A stretch of DNA of 29,608 nt from Nitrospinota bacterium (GCA_016176845.1 JACOWJ010000017.1:1-29608), one strand, 5' to 3'; shown: positions 16,034-23,147, numbered from the stretch's first letter. Made by a program: numbers and translations. The notes: generated from the letters alone by a model not told the origin.

Positions 16034-16244
16034 AACTCGCCAGCCATCTCTTCAAGGAAGGCATGGGCTGTTCTTCCCTCAACGAGGGTCAAATCCACCT
16101 GGATGTAACGATCGGATAGGCTGTAGGCAAAGAGTCTAGCGGAACTGGAGGACGCCGTCAAGAGGATTTAGCCTTGAGGTTAAACGGGGAGTCGAAAGGG
16201 TCTGCCCCATGCCTCATGGACCGAAGCCCAAACGAAAGACCGGC

Positions 16245-16273
16245 TTGACTTTCTCTGTCCCTGGATATACACT
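16245..16273 (+). promoter_or_regulatory. Promoter copy 2 of the TTGACTTTCTCT family
   Basis: The -35 TTGACT (16245-16250), 17-bp spacer and -10 TACACT (16268-16273) are followed by CTCGCCCAAA and the constant element. It shares TTGACTTTCTCTGTC with promoter copy 3 and CTC-CCCAAA with copy 1. It should drive the 2-oxoacid:ferredoxin oxidoreductase operon, with a leader of about 200 nt. Confidence 0.68.
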
Positions 16274-16282
16274 CGCCCAAAC

Positions 16283-16306
16283 GGAATTTCCCTATACGAT
16301 TTAATT
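16283..16306 (+). repeat. Constant element at the predicted 5' end of the oxidoreductase transcript
   Basis: GGAATTTCCCTATACGATTT begins 10 bp after the -10 box, so it would form the first nucleotides of the mRNA. Closely related copies occur at 17068, 17162, 17536 and 17666. Confidence 0.6.
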
Positions 16307-16315
16307 ATTCTTCCG

Positions 16316-16459
16316 TCAAAATGGGGCAATAGCAGCCAAACCCTCGCCGGCTAGACGCTGGATGACGCCGCCTATGACACCGATCTCTTTCCCGATATCC
16401 GCCCAGCTACCGGGGGAAGAGTGCGCGTCTAGACGGGCAGAGGGAAGAACGATCAGCTC
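16316..16459 (-). other. Coding-like remnant without a start codon
   Basis: On the minus strand 47 codons up to TGA (16318-16316) read as a protein-like C-terminus (LPSARLDAHSSPGSWADIGK then EIGVIGGVIQRLAGEGLAAI). No ATG, GTG or TTG start is available before the frame enters the oxidoreductase gene. It may be the tail of a lost gene, or chance; no family is recognised. Confidence 0.25.
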
Positions 16460-16485
16460 AATCCAGGAAAGAAGGAAAATCGGTG

Positions 16486-17052
16486 ATGCTAAATATCCGC
16501 ATCCATGGAAGAGGAGGGCAAGGGGTCGTCACGGCCTCTAAGATATTGGGGATGGCCGCCTATCTTGCAGGCAAGCAGGTGAGAACCTTCCCGCTCTATG
16601 GGGCTGAAAGAAGGGGTGCTCCGGTAACGGCTTTCATCCGAATCGACGAAGCGGAGATCCATTTGAAATCTTTGATTTATCACCCCGATTGCATCATGGT
16701 CATAGATTCCAGACTCCCTTATGTGATCCATCCTTTTCAGGGGCTGAAATCAGGGGGGACGGTGATCTTAAACTCCCGTCTTCATCCTCAGGAAGCAAGA
16801 GCCAAACTGGGATTGAAAAATATCGAAGGGATCGCCGTCGTAAAAGCTACGGATATTGCCGAGGAAGTCTTAGGAACACCGATCACGAACATCGTGATGC
16901 TGGGCGCCTTTCCGAAAATGTATGGATTTATATCGCTGGACTCCATTAAACAGGGGATTAGAACGGTATTCGGCGAAGGCGAACGGGGTGATCGACAGAT
17001 TCAGGCCGCAGAGATCGGATATCAAAATACTGAAATAGCTCATAACTCATAG
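16486..17052 (+). CDS. 2-oxoacid:ferredoxin oxidoreductase gamma subunit
   Basis: 188 residues from ATG 16486; GTG 16483 directly before it is equally served by AAGGA. It shows the family signature HGRGGQGVVTASKILGMAA, then FPLYGAERRGAPVTAFIRI, MVIDSRLPY and NIVMLGAFPKMYGFI, as in the gamma subunit (PorG/VorG/KorC type) of CoA-dependent 2-oxoacid:ferredoxin oxidoreductases, a cytoplasmic TPP and Fe-S enzyme. The last residues (QNTEIAHNS) are encoded within an AGCTCAT-type repeat that also supplies the stop codon, so the native C-terminus has been replaced or extended by repeat DNA. It is the first gene of the operon gamma, ferredoxin, fused alpha-beta. Confidence 0.88.
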   Translation: MLNIRIHGRGGQGVVTASKILGMAAYLAGKQVRTFPLYGAERRGAPVTAFIRIDEAEIHLKSLIYHPDCIMVIDSRLPYVIHPFQGLKSGGTVILNSRLHPQEARAKLGLKNIEGIAVVKATDIAEEVLGTPITNIVMLGAFPKMYGFISLDSIKQGIRTVFGEGERGDRQIQAAEIGYQNTEIAHNS

Positions 17053-17062
17053 CTCATAGCTG
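17035..17062 (+). repeat. AGCTCAT heptamer repeat overlapping the end of the gamma gene
   Basis: AGCTCATAACTCATAGCTCATAGCT-like heptamers overlap the gamma stop codon and join directly to the constant element at 17068. Confidence 0.6.
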
Positions 17063-17067
17063 AAAAA

Positions 17068-17090
17068 GGAAATTCCTATACGATTAAATT
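17068..17090 (+). repeat. Constant element copy
   Basis: GGAAATTCCTATACGATTAA lies between an AGCTCAT repeat and a CCCTAG-type hairpin. Confidence 0.6.
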
Positions 17091-17158
17091 AGGGGCTAGG
17101 GGCTAGTAAGAAAGAAGAGCTTTTGCTAATCCCTAGCCCCTAGTCCCTAGCCCCTAAA
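17089..17158. repeat. TTAGGGGCTAG/CCCTAGCCCC hairpin repeat, copy 1
   Basis: TTAGGGGCTAGGGGCTAG (17089-17106) pairs with CTAGTCCCTAGCCCCTAA at the right end. The loop-side segment TAAGAAAGAAGAGCTTTTGC is shared exactly with copy 2 at 17559-17662. Confidence 0.7.
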
Positions 17159-17161
17159 AAT

Positions 17162-17177
17162 GGAAATTCCTATACGA
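17162..17177 (+). repeat. Constant element copy just upstream of the ferredoxin gene
   Basis: GGAAATTCCTATACGA starts 31 bp before the ferredoxin ATG and follows hairpin copy 1 through AAAAAT. Confidence 0.6.
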
Positions 17178-17192
17178 CCGAGGTATTGAGAG

Positions 17193-17441
17193 ATGATAAG
17201 ACGGAGAACCCATAATTTTGCCGCCAAGGAAACAGGAAGCTGGCGGACGGAAAAACCCCTGATCCTCTCGGATCGATGTATCCAGTGTGGCATTTGCATA
17301 GAATACTGCCCTGAAGGAACGATCATTCGAGATGATGGAGGCGTTGAGATCGATTACCGGTTCTGCAAAGGATGCGGCATTTGTGGAGCGGAATGTAAAT
17401 CCCAGGCGATTGAAATGGTTAGAGAACCGGATGAAGGGTAA
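17193..17441 (+). CDS. 2[4Fe-4S] ferredoxin, delta subunit of 2-oxoacid:ferredoxin oxidoreductase
   Basis: 82 residues from ATG 17193. Two complete cluster motifs are visible: CIQCGICIEYCPEG and CKGCGICGAECKSQAIEM, eight cysteines in the PorD arrangement. It would pass electrons from the TPP site of the alpha-beta chain to soluble ferredoxin. A basic N-terminal extension (MIRRRTHNFAAKETGSWRTE) is typical of PorD, which docks on the alpha-beta core. The gene is bracketed by two copies of a composite hairpin plus constant-element repeat, so it could have been inserted as a cassette or could be excised by recombination between them. Confidence 0.88.
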   Translation: MIRRRTHNFAAKETGSWRTEKPLILSDRCIQCGICIEYCPEGTIIRDDGGVEIDYRFCKGCGICGAECKSQAIEMVREPDEG

Positions 17442-17460
17442 ATTCCGTTACGATGGACTT

Positions 17461-17529
17461 AGATTGCTTCGCTTCGCTCGCAATGACTTTATCGTGTCAT
17501 TGCGAGGAGCGGTAGCGAGGAAGCAATCT
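17461..17529. repeat. Palindromic repeat of the AAGCAATC type, second copy
   Basis: AGATTGCTTCGCTTCGCTCG mirrors CGAGGAAGCAATCT around CAATGAC and GTCATTG. It is related to 12923-12988. It is preceded by a degraded constant element (AAATTCCGTTACGATGGACT at 17441-17460) and followed by an intact one at 17536. Confidence 0.7.
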
Positions 17530-17535
17530 CAAAAT

Positions 17536-17559
17536 GGAAATTCCTATACGATTAAATTA
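17536..17559 (+). repeat. Constant element copy
   Basis: GGAAATTCCTATACGATTAA separates the AAGCAATC palindrome from hairpin copy 2. Confidence 0.6.
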
Positions 17560-17662
17560 AGGGTTAGGGATTAGGGGTTAGGGGGTTAGTAAGAAAGAAG
17601 AGCTTTTGCTAATCCCTAGTCCCTAGTCCCTAGTCCCTAGTCCCTAGCCCCTAGCCCCTAAA
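17559..17662. repeat. TTAGGG/CCCTAG hairpin repeat, copy 2
   Basis: An expanded relative of 17089-17158. The left arm is runs of TTAGGG-like units and the right arm is seven CCCTAG(T/C)-type heptamers, around the identical central segment TAAGAAAGAAGAGCTTTTGC. Heptamer number differs between the copies, indicating slippage or unequal exchange. Confidence 0.7.
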
Positions 17663-17665
17663 AAT

Positions 17666-17689
17666 GGAAATTCCTATGCGATTGAATTA
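17666..17689 (+). repeat. Constant element copy upstream of the alpha-beta gene
   Basis: GGAAATTCCTATGCGATTGA starts 39 bp before ATG 17705 and follows hairpin copy 2 through AAAAAT. Confidence 0.6.
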
Positions 17690-17704
17690 AGAGAGGGCGG
17701 GTAT

Positions 17705-19792
17705 ATGGCTAAGGTTGAGTTAATCACGGGCAACGAGGCGGTCGCTCATGGAGTCAGGCTTGCCAGAACGGAGGTGATCGCGACTTATCCGATTACGCCC
17801 CAGACCACCATCATCGAAGAACTGGCCAAGTTTGTTGCTAAAGGAGAATTAGATAGCCGGTTCATCAATGTGGAATCGGAACATTCAGCGGCTTCTGTCT
17901 GCCAGGGGTCTGCGCTGGCGGGAGTCCGGACCTTCACAGCGACCTGTTCTCTGGGGCTGGCGTATATGTATGAGCCCCTGACCTTCTTTCATGAATATCG
18001 ACTCCCCGTCGTCATGGCGATTACCAATCGACCCCTTCCATTTGGCGGTCTGGCGGCCGATTATTCCGATTCGATGTCCATCCGAGACTTCGGCTTTATT
18101 CAATTCTTTGTCGAGAGCAATCAGGAAGCCCTGGATACGATCATTCAAGCGTATAAGATTGCTGAAGACCCGAGGGTCCTGCTCCCGGTCATGGTGAATG
18201 TCGATGGATGTTTCCTCTCCTTTTCCTCGGAACTGGTTTCCATTCCCGAGCAAAAGAAGGTCGATCAATTTTTGCCTTCCTATCGCCCGCCGGAAATCAT
18301 CCTCGACCCGGATCATCCTACGGCGGAATGGTATCTGGTAGAGCTGAGCATTCACCGAGAAAACAGCATCGAAGAGACGATGCGGAAGGCCCGGCAGGTC
18401 ATCGAGGAGACTGGGAGCGACTTTGAAAAGATTTTTGGAAGAAAATGGGGGCTGGTGGAGGATTATCGGTGCGAGGATGCCCAGGTGGTCCTGGTTACCC
18501 TGGGATCGGTCACCAGTACGGCCCGGGAAGTGGTCAAGGAATTTCGGGCCTCGGGAGAAGCCCTCGGTCTCTTGAAACTGAGGACCTTTCGGCCATTTCC
18601 AGAAGAAGAGATCTTAAGGATCGCCGCAAAGGCCGAAGTGATCGTCGTCGTGGATCGGAACGTGTCCCACGGTTCCGGAGGGGGATGCGGGATCGTCTAC
18701 AATGAGGTGCGATCTACCTTATACGATTTCAACAAAAGACCGAAAGTGATGAGCTTTATTGCGGGGACCGGAGGCCTGGATATCTCTGAAGATATGTTAA
18801 GAGATATGGCCAGACAGGCCCTTCAAGCGACCCAAAGCAGGCCCAAGGGAATTGGAAGCAGAACCCATTGGGTCTTGCCGGACCTGGAGAAGGTGCCTCA
18901 AAGCCAGCCCGTGATCCCGAAAAAGGCCCAGGAAAAGTTACTCTATCCGGGGCTCCAGACCTGTGCCGGATGTGCTGGGACGCTCCTTTTCAGGACAGCC
19001 GTCGAAACGATCGGCAAAGACCATGTCATGATCCTTCCTTTTTGCTGTGTCGATGTCGGGTTAATCAGCATGTATGGGGACTTCTCACCCATCAAAGTGC
19101 CCGCTTTCTTCCCTTGTGTCTTTGCCGGAACGGCTTCGGTCTCCACGGGAGTTCGGGCCGGATTGGATCGCCGGGGGAAGATGGACACGCTGGTGGTCGG
19201 CTTTGCCGGGGATGGCGGGACGGTGGATATCGGCCTCCAATCCCTTTCCGGTGCTGCCAACCGGGGAGAGCCCATTCTGTATATCTGCTATGATAATGAA
19301 GCGTACATGAACACCGGGATTCAGAGGAGTGGGTCCACTCCCTATGGCGCCAACACAGCGACTACCCCGGCTTCCTCCAAAGGGCAGGGCAACCCTACGC
19401 CGCTTCCCAAAGACATGGGCCGGATTATGGCGGCTCACGACATCCCTTATGTGGCAACGGCCTCGGTGGCTCTTCTGAAAGATTATCAACGAAAGCTATT
19501 GAAAGCCGCCCAGGTCGTCAAGAACCGACAGGGGATGGCCTACATCCATGCCCATAGCCCTTGTCCCCCGGGTTGGGGCTTCCCCGCGAGCAAGACGATT
19601 GAGGTCGCCAGATTGGCGATTCAGACCGGGATGTGGAGGCTGTATGAGATCGAGCATGGGAAGCATCACGCGACCAAGACGCCTTTCGCGCCCCAACCCA
19701 TATCGGAATACATCAAAGCGCAGGGCCGTTTCAGCCGCTTAACGGACGAACAAATCTCCCTGCTGGAGGCTCAAGTCATCAAGGAGCCATGA
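17705..19792 (+). CDS. 2-oxoacid:ferredoxin oxidoreductase, fused alpha and beta subunits
   Basis: 695 residues from ATG 17705 (GAGAGGGCGGG upstream). Residues 1 to about 390 are a complete alpha subunit: LITGNEAVAHGVRLA, TYPITPQTTIIEELA, ESEHSAASVCQGSALAGVRT, then a transketolase C-terminal-like domain with LGLLKLRTFRPFPEEEI. Residues about 400-695 are a complete beta subunit: LQTCAGCAGTLLFRTAVE with cluster cysteines near 418, FAGDGGTVDIGLQSLSGAAN (TPP site, near 500), YDNEAYMNTGIQRSGSTP and a conserved cysteine in HSPCPPGWGF. In most organisms these are separate chains (PorA and PorB). Here no stop or start separates them. With the separate gamma and delta genes this makes a complete CoA-dependent enzyme. 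The substrate could be pyruvate, a branched or an aromatic 2-oxoacid. Confidence 0.9.
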   Translation: MAKVELITGNEAVAHGVRLARTEVIATYPITPQTTIIEELAKFVAKGELDSRFINVESEHSAASVCQGSALAGVRTFTATCSLGLAYMYEPLTFFHEYRLPVVMAITNRPLPFGGLAADYSDSMSIRDFGFIQFFVESNQEALDTIIQAYKIAEDPRVLLPVMVNVDGCFLSFSSELVSIPEQKKVDQFLPSYRPPEIILDPDHPTAEWYLVELSIHRENSIEETMRKARQVIEETGSDFEKIFGRKWGLVEDYRCEDAQVVLVTLGSVTSTAREVVKEFRASGEALGLLKLRTFRPFPEEEILRIAAKAEVIVVVDRNVSHGSGGGCGIVYNEVRSTLYDFNKRPKVMSFIAGTGGLDISEDMLRDMARQALQATQSRPKGIGSRTHWVLPDLEKVPQSQPVIPKKAQEKLLYPGLQTCAGCAGTLLFRTAVETIGKDHVMILPFCCVDVGLISMYGDFSPIKVPAFFPCVFAGTASVSTGVRAGLDRRGKMDTLVVGFAGDGGTVDIGLQSLSGAANRGEPILYICYDNEAYMNTGIQRSGSTPYGANTATTPASSKGQGNPTPLPKDMGRIMAAHDIPYVATASVALLKDYQRKLLKAAQVVKNRQGMAYIHAHSPCPPGWGFPASKTIEVARLAIQTGMWRLYEIEHGKHHATKTPFAPQPISEYIKAQGRFSRLTDEQISLLEAQVIKEP

Positions 19793-19968
19793 GGGAGATT
19801 TTAACACGAAAATGCCCGATCACCCCCACTCTAACCCTCCCTCATCGAGGATGAGCCTTGAACACACTTGACACAGGGGGGAAAGGTGGTGAAATCCTAA
19901 TACTTTGAGGAATGCCCTTAAATCCTATTCGTTTAAAATCCTATTGGGAGCATTCCGCGATTCTTACG

Positions 19969-20402
19969 ATGACAAAATCACCTCTCTATGGTAAAGAATT
20001 TGAGGGCTTGGCCCAGGGGGGAGAGCGAGTTTTGAGAGCATCTACCCTAGGGAGGACTACCGGGTGGGACAGGCGGCCGTCATTTCGTTGGAAGACCTTC
20101 GGGAAGCCAGGAATCGAGCGGAACTTCGACAAAAGCTCCACGAACGCTTCGATCAATGGCTGGACAAGATGGAGGAGGCGATGGATGAGCCTCAACCCAC
20201 CCTGGCGCAACTGACCGAGGTGGTTTTCCGCCTGCGGCAGGAGTTGACCCAATCGGTGACCGAAGGCTTTGTGGAAAGCCGGTATGCCGCCGAGAAGGAG
20301 CGGGAGGTGGCCTTCTGCCCGGGCTGTGGTCGGCAGTTGCGCGCCCGCCCAAAGGTGGAGCGGATGGTGGAGACGATGGTGGGGGCCATCCTGTTGGAGT
20401 GA
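19969..20402 (+). pseudogene. ISKra4-like transposase 5' fragment with a frameshift
   Basis: Reading from ATG 19969 gives MTKSPLYGKEFEGLAQGG. At the six-G run 20016-20021 the frame breaks and continues in the -1 frame as ASFESIYPREDYRVGQAAVI, then LEDLREARNRAELRQ and RYAAEKEREVAFCPGCGRQL with a zinc-ribbon CPGCG. This is the N-terminal region of ISKra4-family transposases. It ends at VGAILLE with a stop at 20402, where the family continues for several hundred residues. It is therefore both frameshifted and truncated and cannot transpose. Confidence 0.65.
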
Positions 20403-20461
20403 GGGGAAATTTTCGGTTCAAAACCAATTCTTATGTCAATTGGATCAGGGAGGAACCGGGT

Positions 20462-21553
20462 ATGGACTGGCTGTTTCGCTCGGGGAAGATCGGGAATTTA
20501 GAGCTGAAGAATCGTTTCGTACGGTCGGCTACTGGGGAATGCCTGGCGGCTGCCGATGGGCAGGTAACCGATGCCCTGGTATCGCTCTATACGGATCTGG
20601 CCAAAGGTGGCGTGGGCTTGATTATCACGGGAGTGACCTTCGTGCACGAGAGTGGCCGCTCCGGTTACAAAATGCCCGGCCTGCATCGGGATGAAATGAT
20701 CCCTGGATGGCAAAGGCTGGTCAGCCAGGTCCATGCGTATGGAGCCAAGATCGCTCCGCAACTCTTTCATTGTGGCCGGCAGATGCAATCCGATAGCGCC
20801 CAAGCCTTTCCCCCCATGGCACCCTCACCCATCGCTTATAAACGGAGCGGGATTACGCCCAGAGAGATGACGGAAGAGCAGATCTGGGAGATGATCGGGG
20901 CTTTCGCGGAAGCGGCCAGAAGGGCCGGAGAGGCCGGGTTTGATGGAGTTCAACTCCACGGTGCCCATGGCTACTTGATCAGCCAGTTCCTGTCCCCCTA
21001 TTCCAATCGGCGTACGGACCGGTGGGGCGGCAATTTTGAGAACCGCCAGCGCTTTGTTCGCGAAGTATACCAACGGATTCGAGGAGTCGTAGGCCAGGAT
21101 TATCCGGTTTTTATCAAGATGAACGTAGACGACTTTGTAGAAGGGGGTCTTACCCTTGAAGAGACCCGAGAGACCGCCAAACGGTTATCGGACCTCGGTA
21201 TGGACGCGATCGAGATCAGCGGGGGGATGCTGGAGCTAACGATATGGAAATGTATGGTTCCAGGCATCAAGAGCACGGAGCAGGAGGCCTATTTTCTCCC
21301 GTATGCCGAGGCCATCAAATCCGAGATCCACTGCCCTCTGATCCTGGTGGGAGGTATGCGGACACCCGCCCGTATGGAAGAGATCTTGCGGCAGAATAAG
21401 GCAGACTTCATCTCCTTATGCCGGCCTTTTATCCGAGAGCCTGACCTGGTCAACAAGATTCAGCAGGGTCAACAGGAGTCGGTAACTTGTATCTCCTGCA
21501 ACAAATGTATGCGACTTCTGGACAAAGGCCTGGCCTGCTATGTCGATGCATAG
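20462..21553 (+). CDS. Old Yellow Enzyme-family NADH:flavin oxidoreductase
   Basis: 363 residues from ATG 20462, with GGGAGG 8 nt upstream. It is an FMN-binding TIM barrel: LKNRFVRSATGE at the N-terminus, QLFHCGRQ, the active-site GVQLHGAHGYLISQFLSPY (near residue 165) followed by NRRTDRWGGNFENRQRF, and LVGGMRTPA and FISLCRPFI for phosphate binding. A C-terminal CISCNKCMRLLDKGLACY supplies the cysteines that bind a [4Fe-4S] cluster in 2,4-dienoyl-CoA reductase-type OYEs. The second FAD/NAD(P) half of those enzymes is absent. It probably reduces an activated C=C bond, plausibly of an enoyl- or dienoyl-CoA, using electrons received through the cluster. Confidence 0.87.
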   Translation: MDWLFRSGKIGNLELKNRFVRSATGECLAAADGQVTDALVSLYTDLAKGGVGLIITGVTFVHESGRSGYKMPGLHRDEMIPGWQRLVSQVHAYGAKIAPQLFHCGRQMQSDSAQAFPPMAPSPIAYKRSGITPREMTEEQIWEMIGAFAEAARRAGEAGFDGVQLHGAHGYLISQFLSPYSNRRTDRWGGNFENRQRFVREVYQRIRGVVGQDYPVFIKMNVDDFVEGGLTLEETRETAKRLSDLGMDAIEISGGMLELTIWKCMVPGIKSTEQEAYFLPYAEAIKSEIHCPLILVGGMRTPARMEEILRQNKADFISLCRPFIREPDLVNKIQQGQQESVTCISCNKCMRLLDKGLACYVDA

Positions 21554-21617
21554 GCTAAGCTTGGGGAAAGATCATCTATAGAAGCTTTTCGCCCTGTGCA
21601 ATTAGCCCTGGAAAAGA

Positions 21618-21675
21618 TTTCTCGCTTCGCTCGAAATGACGAATCATCGACGATCATTTCGAGCGAAGCGAGAAA
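21618..21675. terminator. Perfect 22-bp inverted repeat between convergent genes
   Basis: TTTCTCGCTTCGCTCGAAATGA (21618-21639 read as 20 plus 2 bases) is exactly mirrored at 21654-21675, with a 14-nt loop. It lies just after the OYE stop and 7 bp from the end of the convergent CoA-transferase gene. A-rich and T-rich flanks make a bidirectional terminator plausible; it is also a REP-type sequence (TTCGCTCGAAATGA). Confidence 0.65.
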
Positions 21676-21681
21676 AATAAT

Positions 21682-22845
21682 TTATATCACCTCCGCTCCT
21701 TTAAACATCTCGAGATCTTCATCTCCGTAACCCAGCGAGAGAAGGATTTCCCGGTTATGCTGTCCCAATGATGGTGCCGGATGTTTTATTTGAGGTTGTT
21801 CCAGCAGAAATTTTACCGGGAAAGCAACCTGCCAGATATTCCCCAAGGAGGGATGCTCTTGGGGGAGGATCAATTGTCGCGAGAGGATATATGGGTCATT
21901 CAGGAGATCTTCAATGGTATTTACCGTACCACATGGGATATCCGCCTTTTCCAATATACCCAGCCATTCCTTTTGTTCACGGGTTTTAAATGTTTCTGCT
22001 AAGCGCTCGTTAATCTCTTTGCGATACTTACCTCTATGGATGGTCAAAGAGAATTTGGGGTCCTGGGCCAGGTCTTTCAGGTCAAGTGCCTGACACAGCC
22101 GCTTCCAGAAATGATCTTCCGCTGCGGCCAGAGTAATATATTTCCCCTCTTTCGTCTCGAAGACTCCGTGGGCAGCCCTCCCCATCTGCTCCTCCTTGGA
22201 GGGCTTCCCGCGGGCGAAAAATTCCCCGATCCGGTTGGACATCAAGGATACCGCAACATCCGCGATCGCGACCTCAATGCAATTGCCCCTCCCGGTTTTT
22301 TCTCGGTAAAATAGGGCCGCCAGTATCGAAGAGAGGGCAAACACGCTGGCATTCAGGTCCGCTGCCGCTACCCCGATCGTATAATCCGGGGGGCCATCCG
22401 GGGCCCCACTCAGGCTTAATACCCCCGCGACCCCTTGATAGTTGATATCATGACCGGGCCGGCTCTCCAAAGGGCTGTCCTGACCATAACCCGCGATCGA
22501 GCAATAGATGATCCGGGGATTGATCTCCCGCAATGGATCGTAACCCAAGCCGAGTCGTTTGAGCACCCCACCCCGAAATCCCTCCAAAAGGATATCGGCC
22601 GAGCGAACGAGCCGGGAAAAGATCTCCTTCCCTTGGGCTGATTTCAGATTCAACGTCAGGCTCTTCTTATTCCGGTTCAGGCTCTCGAAATAACCCGGGA
22701 TCATCGCCCTGGCAGAGTCTCCTCCAGCTGGCTGCTCGATCTTTACCACCTCGGCGCCCAGATCCGCCAAGAGCATGCTGCAATAAGGCCCGGTTAACAT
22801 CATCGAGCAATCTAAAACCCTGATATCCTGTAAATATGCGGTCAT
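21682..22845 (-). CDS. CaiB/BaiF family (class III) CoA-transferase
   Basis: 387 residues from ATG 22845 (GGAGGGAG upstream); longer in-frame starts are not supported by a ribosome site. Family features: IRVLDCSMMLTGPYCSMLLA then DLGAEVVKIEQPAGGDSAR at the N-terminus, NRNKKSLTLNLKSAQGKEIF, and the catalytic Asp in SRPGHDINYQGVAG (near residue 131), which forms the acyl anhydride intermediate. The C-terminal PCGTVNTIEDLLNDPYI and SLGQHNREILLSLGY are also typical. The enzyme moves CoA between carboxylic acids in the cytoplasm. It is divergent from the SnoaL/selenoprotein operon, so it may activate the substrate of that pathway. Confidence 0.88.
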   Translation of the reverse strand: MTAYLQDIRVLDCSMMLTGPYCSMLLADLGAEVVKIEQPAGGDSARAMIPGYFESLNRNKKSLTLNLKSAQGKEIFSRLVRSADILLEGFRGGVLKRLGLGYDPLREINPRIIYCSIAGYGQDSPLESRPGHDINYQGVAGVLSLSGAPDGPPDYTIGVAAADLNASVFALSSILAALFYREKTGRGNCIEVAIADVAVSLMSNRIGEFFARGKPSKEEQMGRAAHGVFETKEGKYITLAAAEDHFWKRLCQALDLKDLAQDPKFSLTIHRGKYRKEINERLAETFKTREQKEWLGILEKADIPCGTVNTIEDLLNDPYILSRQLILPQEHPSLGNIWQVAFPVKFLLEQPQIKHPAPSLGQHNREILLSLGYGDEDLEMFKGAEVI

Positions 22846-23024
22846 TTCGCTCCCTCCGGTAAAATCTCCCTGATGGGTTAAGATGTGTCTCTTGGCCATG
22901 GGTTCGAGTATGCCACAAAATTCGATTTTTGTCAGTCTACACGAAATGAAGGGCGGGAGTTTGCCCCCTGGCTCGGCGTGCATTTTTCTCCAGCGCCACC
23001 GTGTCCACAAACCGGGAAATCCCC

Positions 23025-23053
23025 TTGACTTTCTCTGTCAACGGATATATAAC
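23025..23053 (+). promoter_or_regulatory. Promoter copy 3 of the TTGACTTTCTCT family
   Basis: The -35 TTGACT (23025-23030), 17-bp spacer and -10 TATAAC (23048-23053). The block AAATCCCCTTGACTTTCTCT is shared almost exactly with copy 1, and TTGACTTTCTCTGTC with copy 2. It would drive the SnoaL-like gene and the selenoprotein genes. Confidence 0.68.
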
Positions 23054-23062
23054 CGCTCAAAA

Positions 23063-23147
23063 GAAACCGACATGCCCAAGCCAGGTTGACCGCCCCCGGG
23101 CATAACAATGAACCTTCGATAGACTTTGGCATTTTCACGGTAAAAAT
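23063..23147 (+). repeat. 85-bp intergenic repeat, copy B
   Basis: Same length and ends as copy A at 11709-11793. It starts 9 bp after the -10 box of promoter copy 3 and so would form the 5' end of the transcript. Confidence 0.6.

Larger units (their letters stand above)
15655..16485. other. 830-bp intergenic region between the CdhA-like gene and the oxidoreductase operon
   Basis: It holds no intact gene. It contains an inverted copy of the constant element (15983-15998), an AGCTCAT-type hairpin (16000-16033), promoter copy 2 (16245-16273) with the constant element at 16283, a coding-like remnant on the minus strand (16316-16459) and an inverted repeat CTAGACGC (16351-16358)/GCGTCTAG (16425-16432) in the untranslated leader. 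Confidence 0.6.

Noticed and set aside
17559-17662. CRISPR array or telomere-like repeat
   Set aside because: The heptamers are contiguous without spacers and form the arms of a hairpin also present at 17089-17158.
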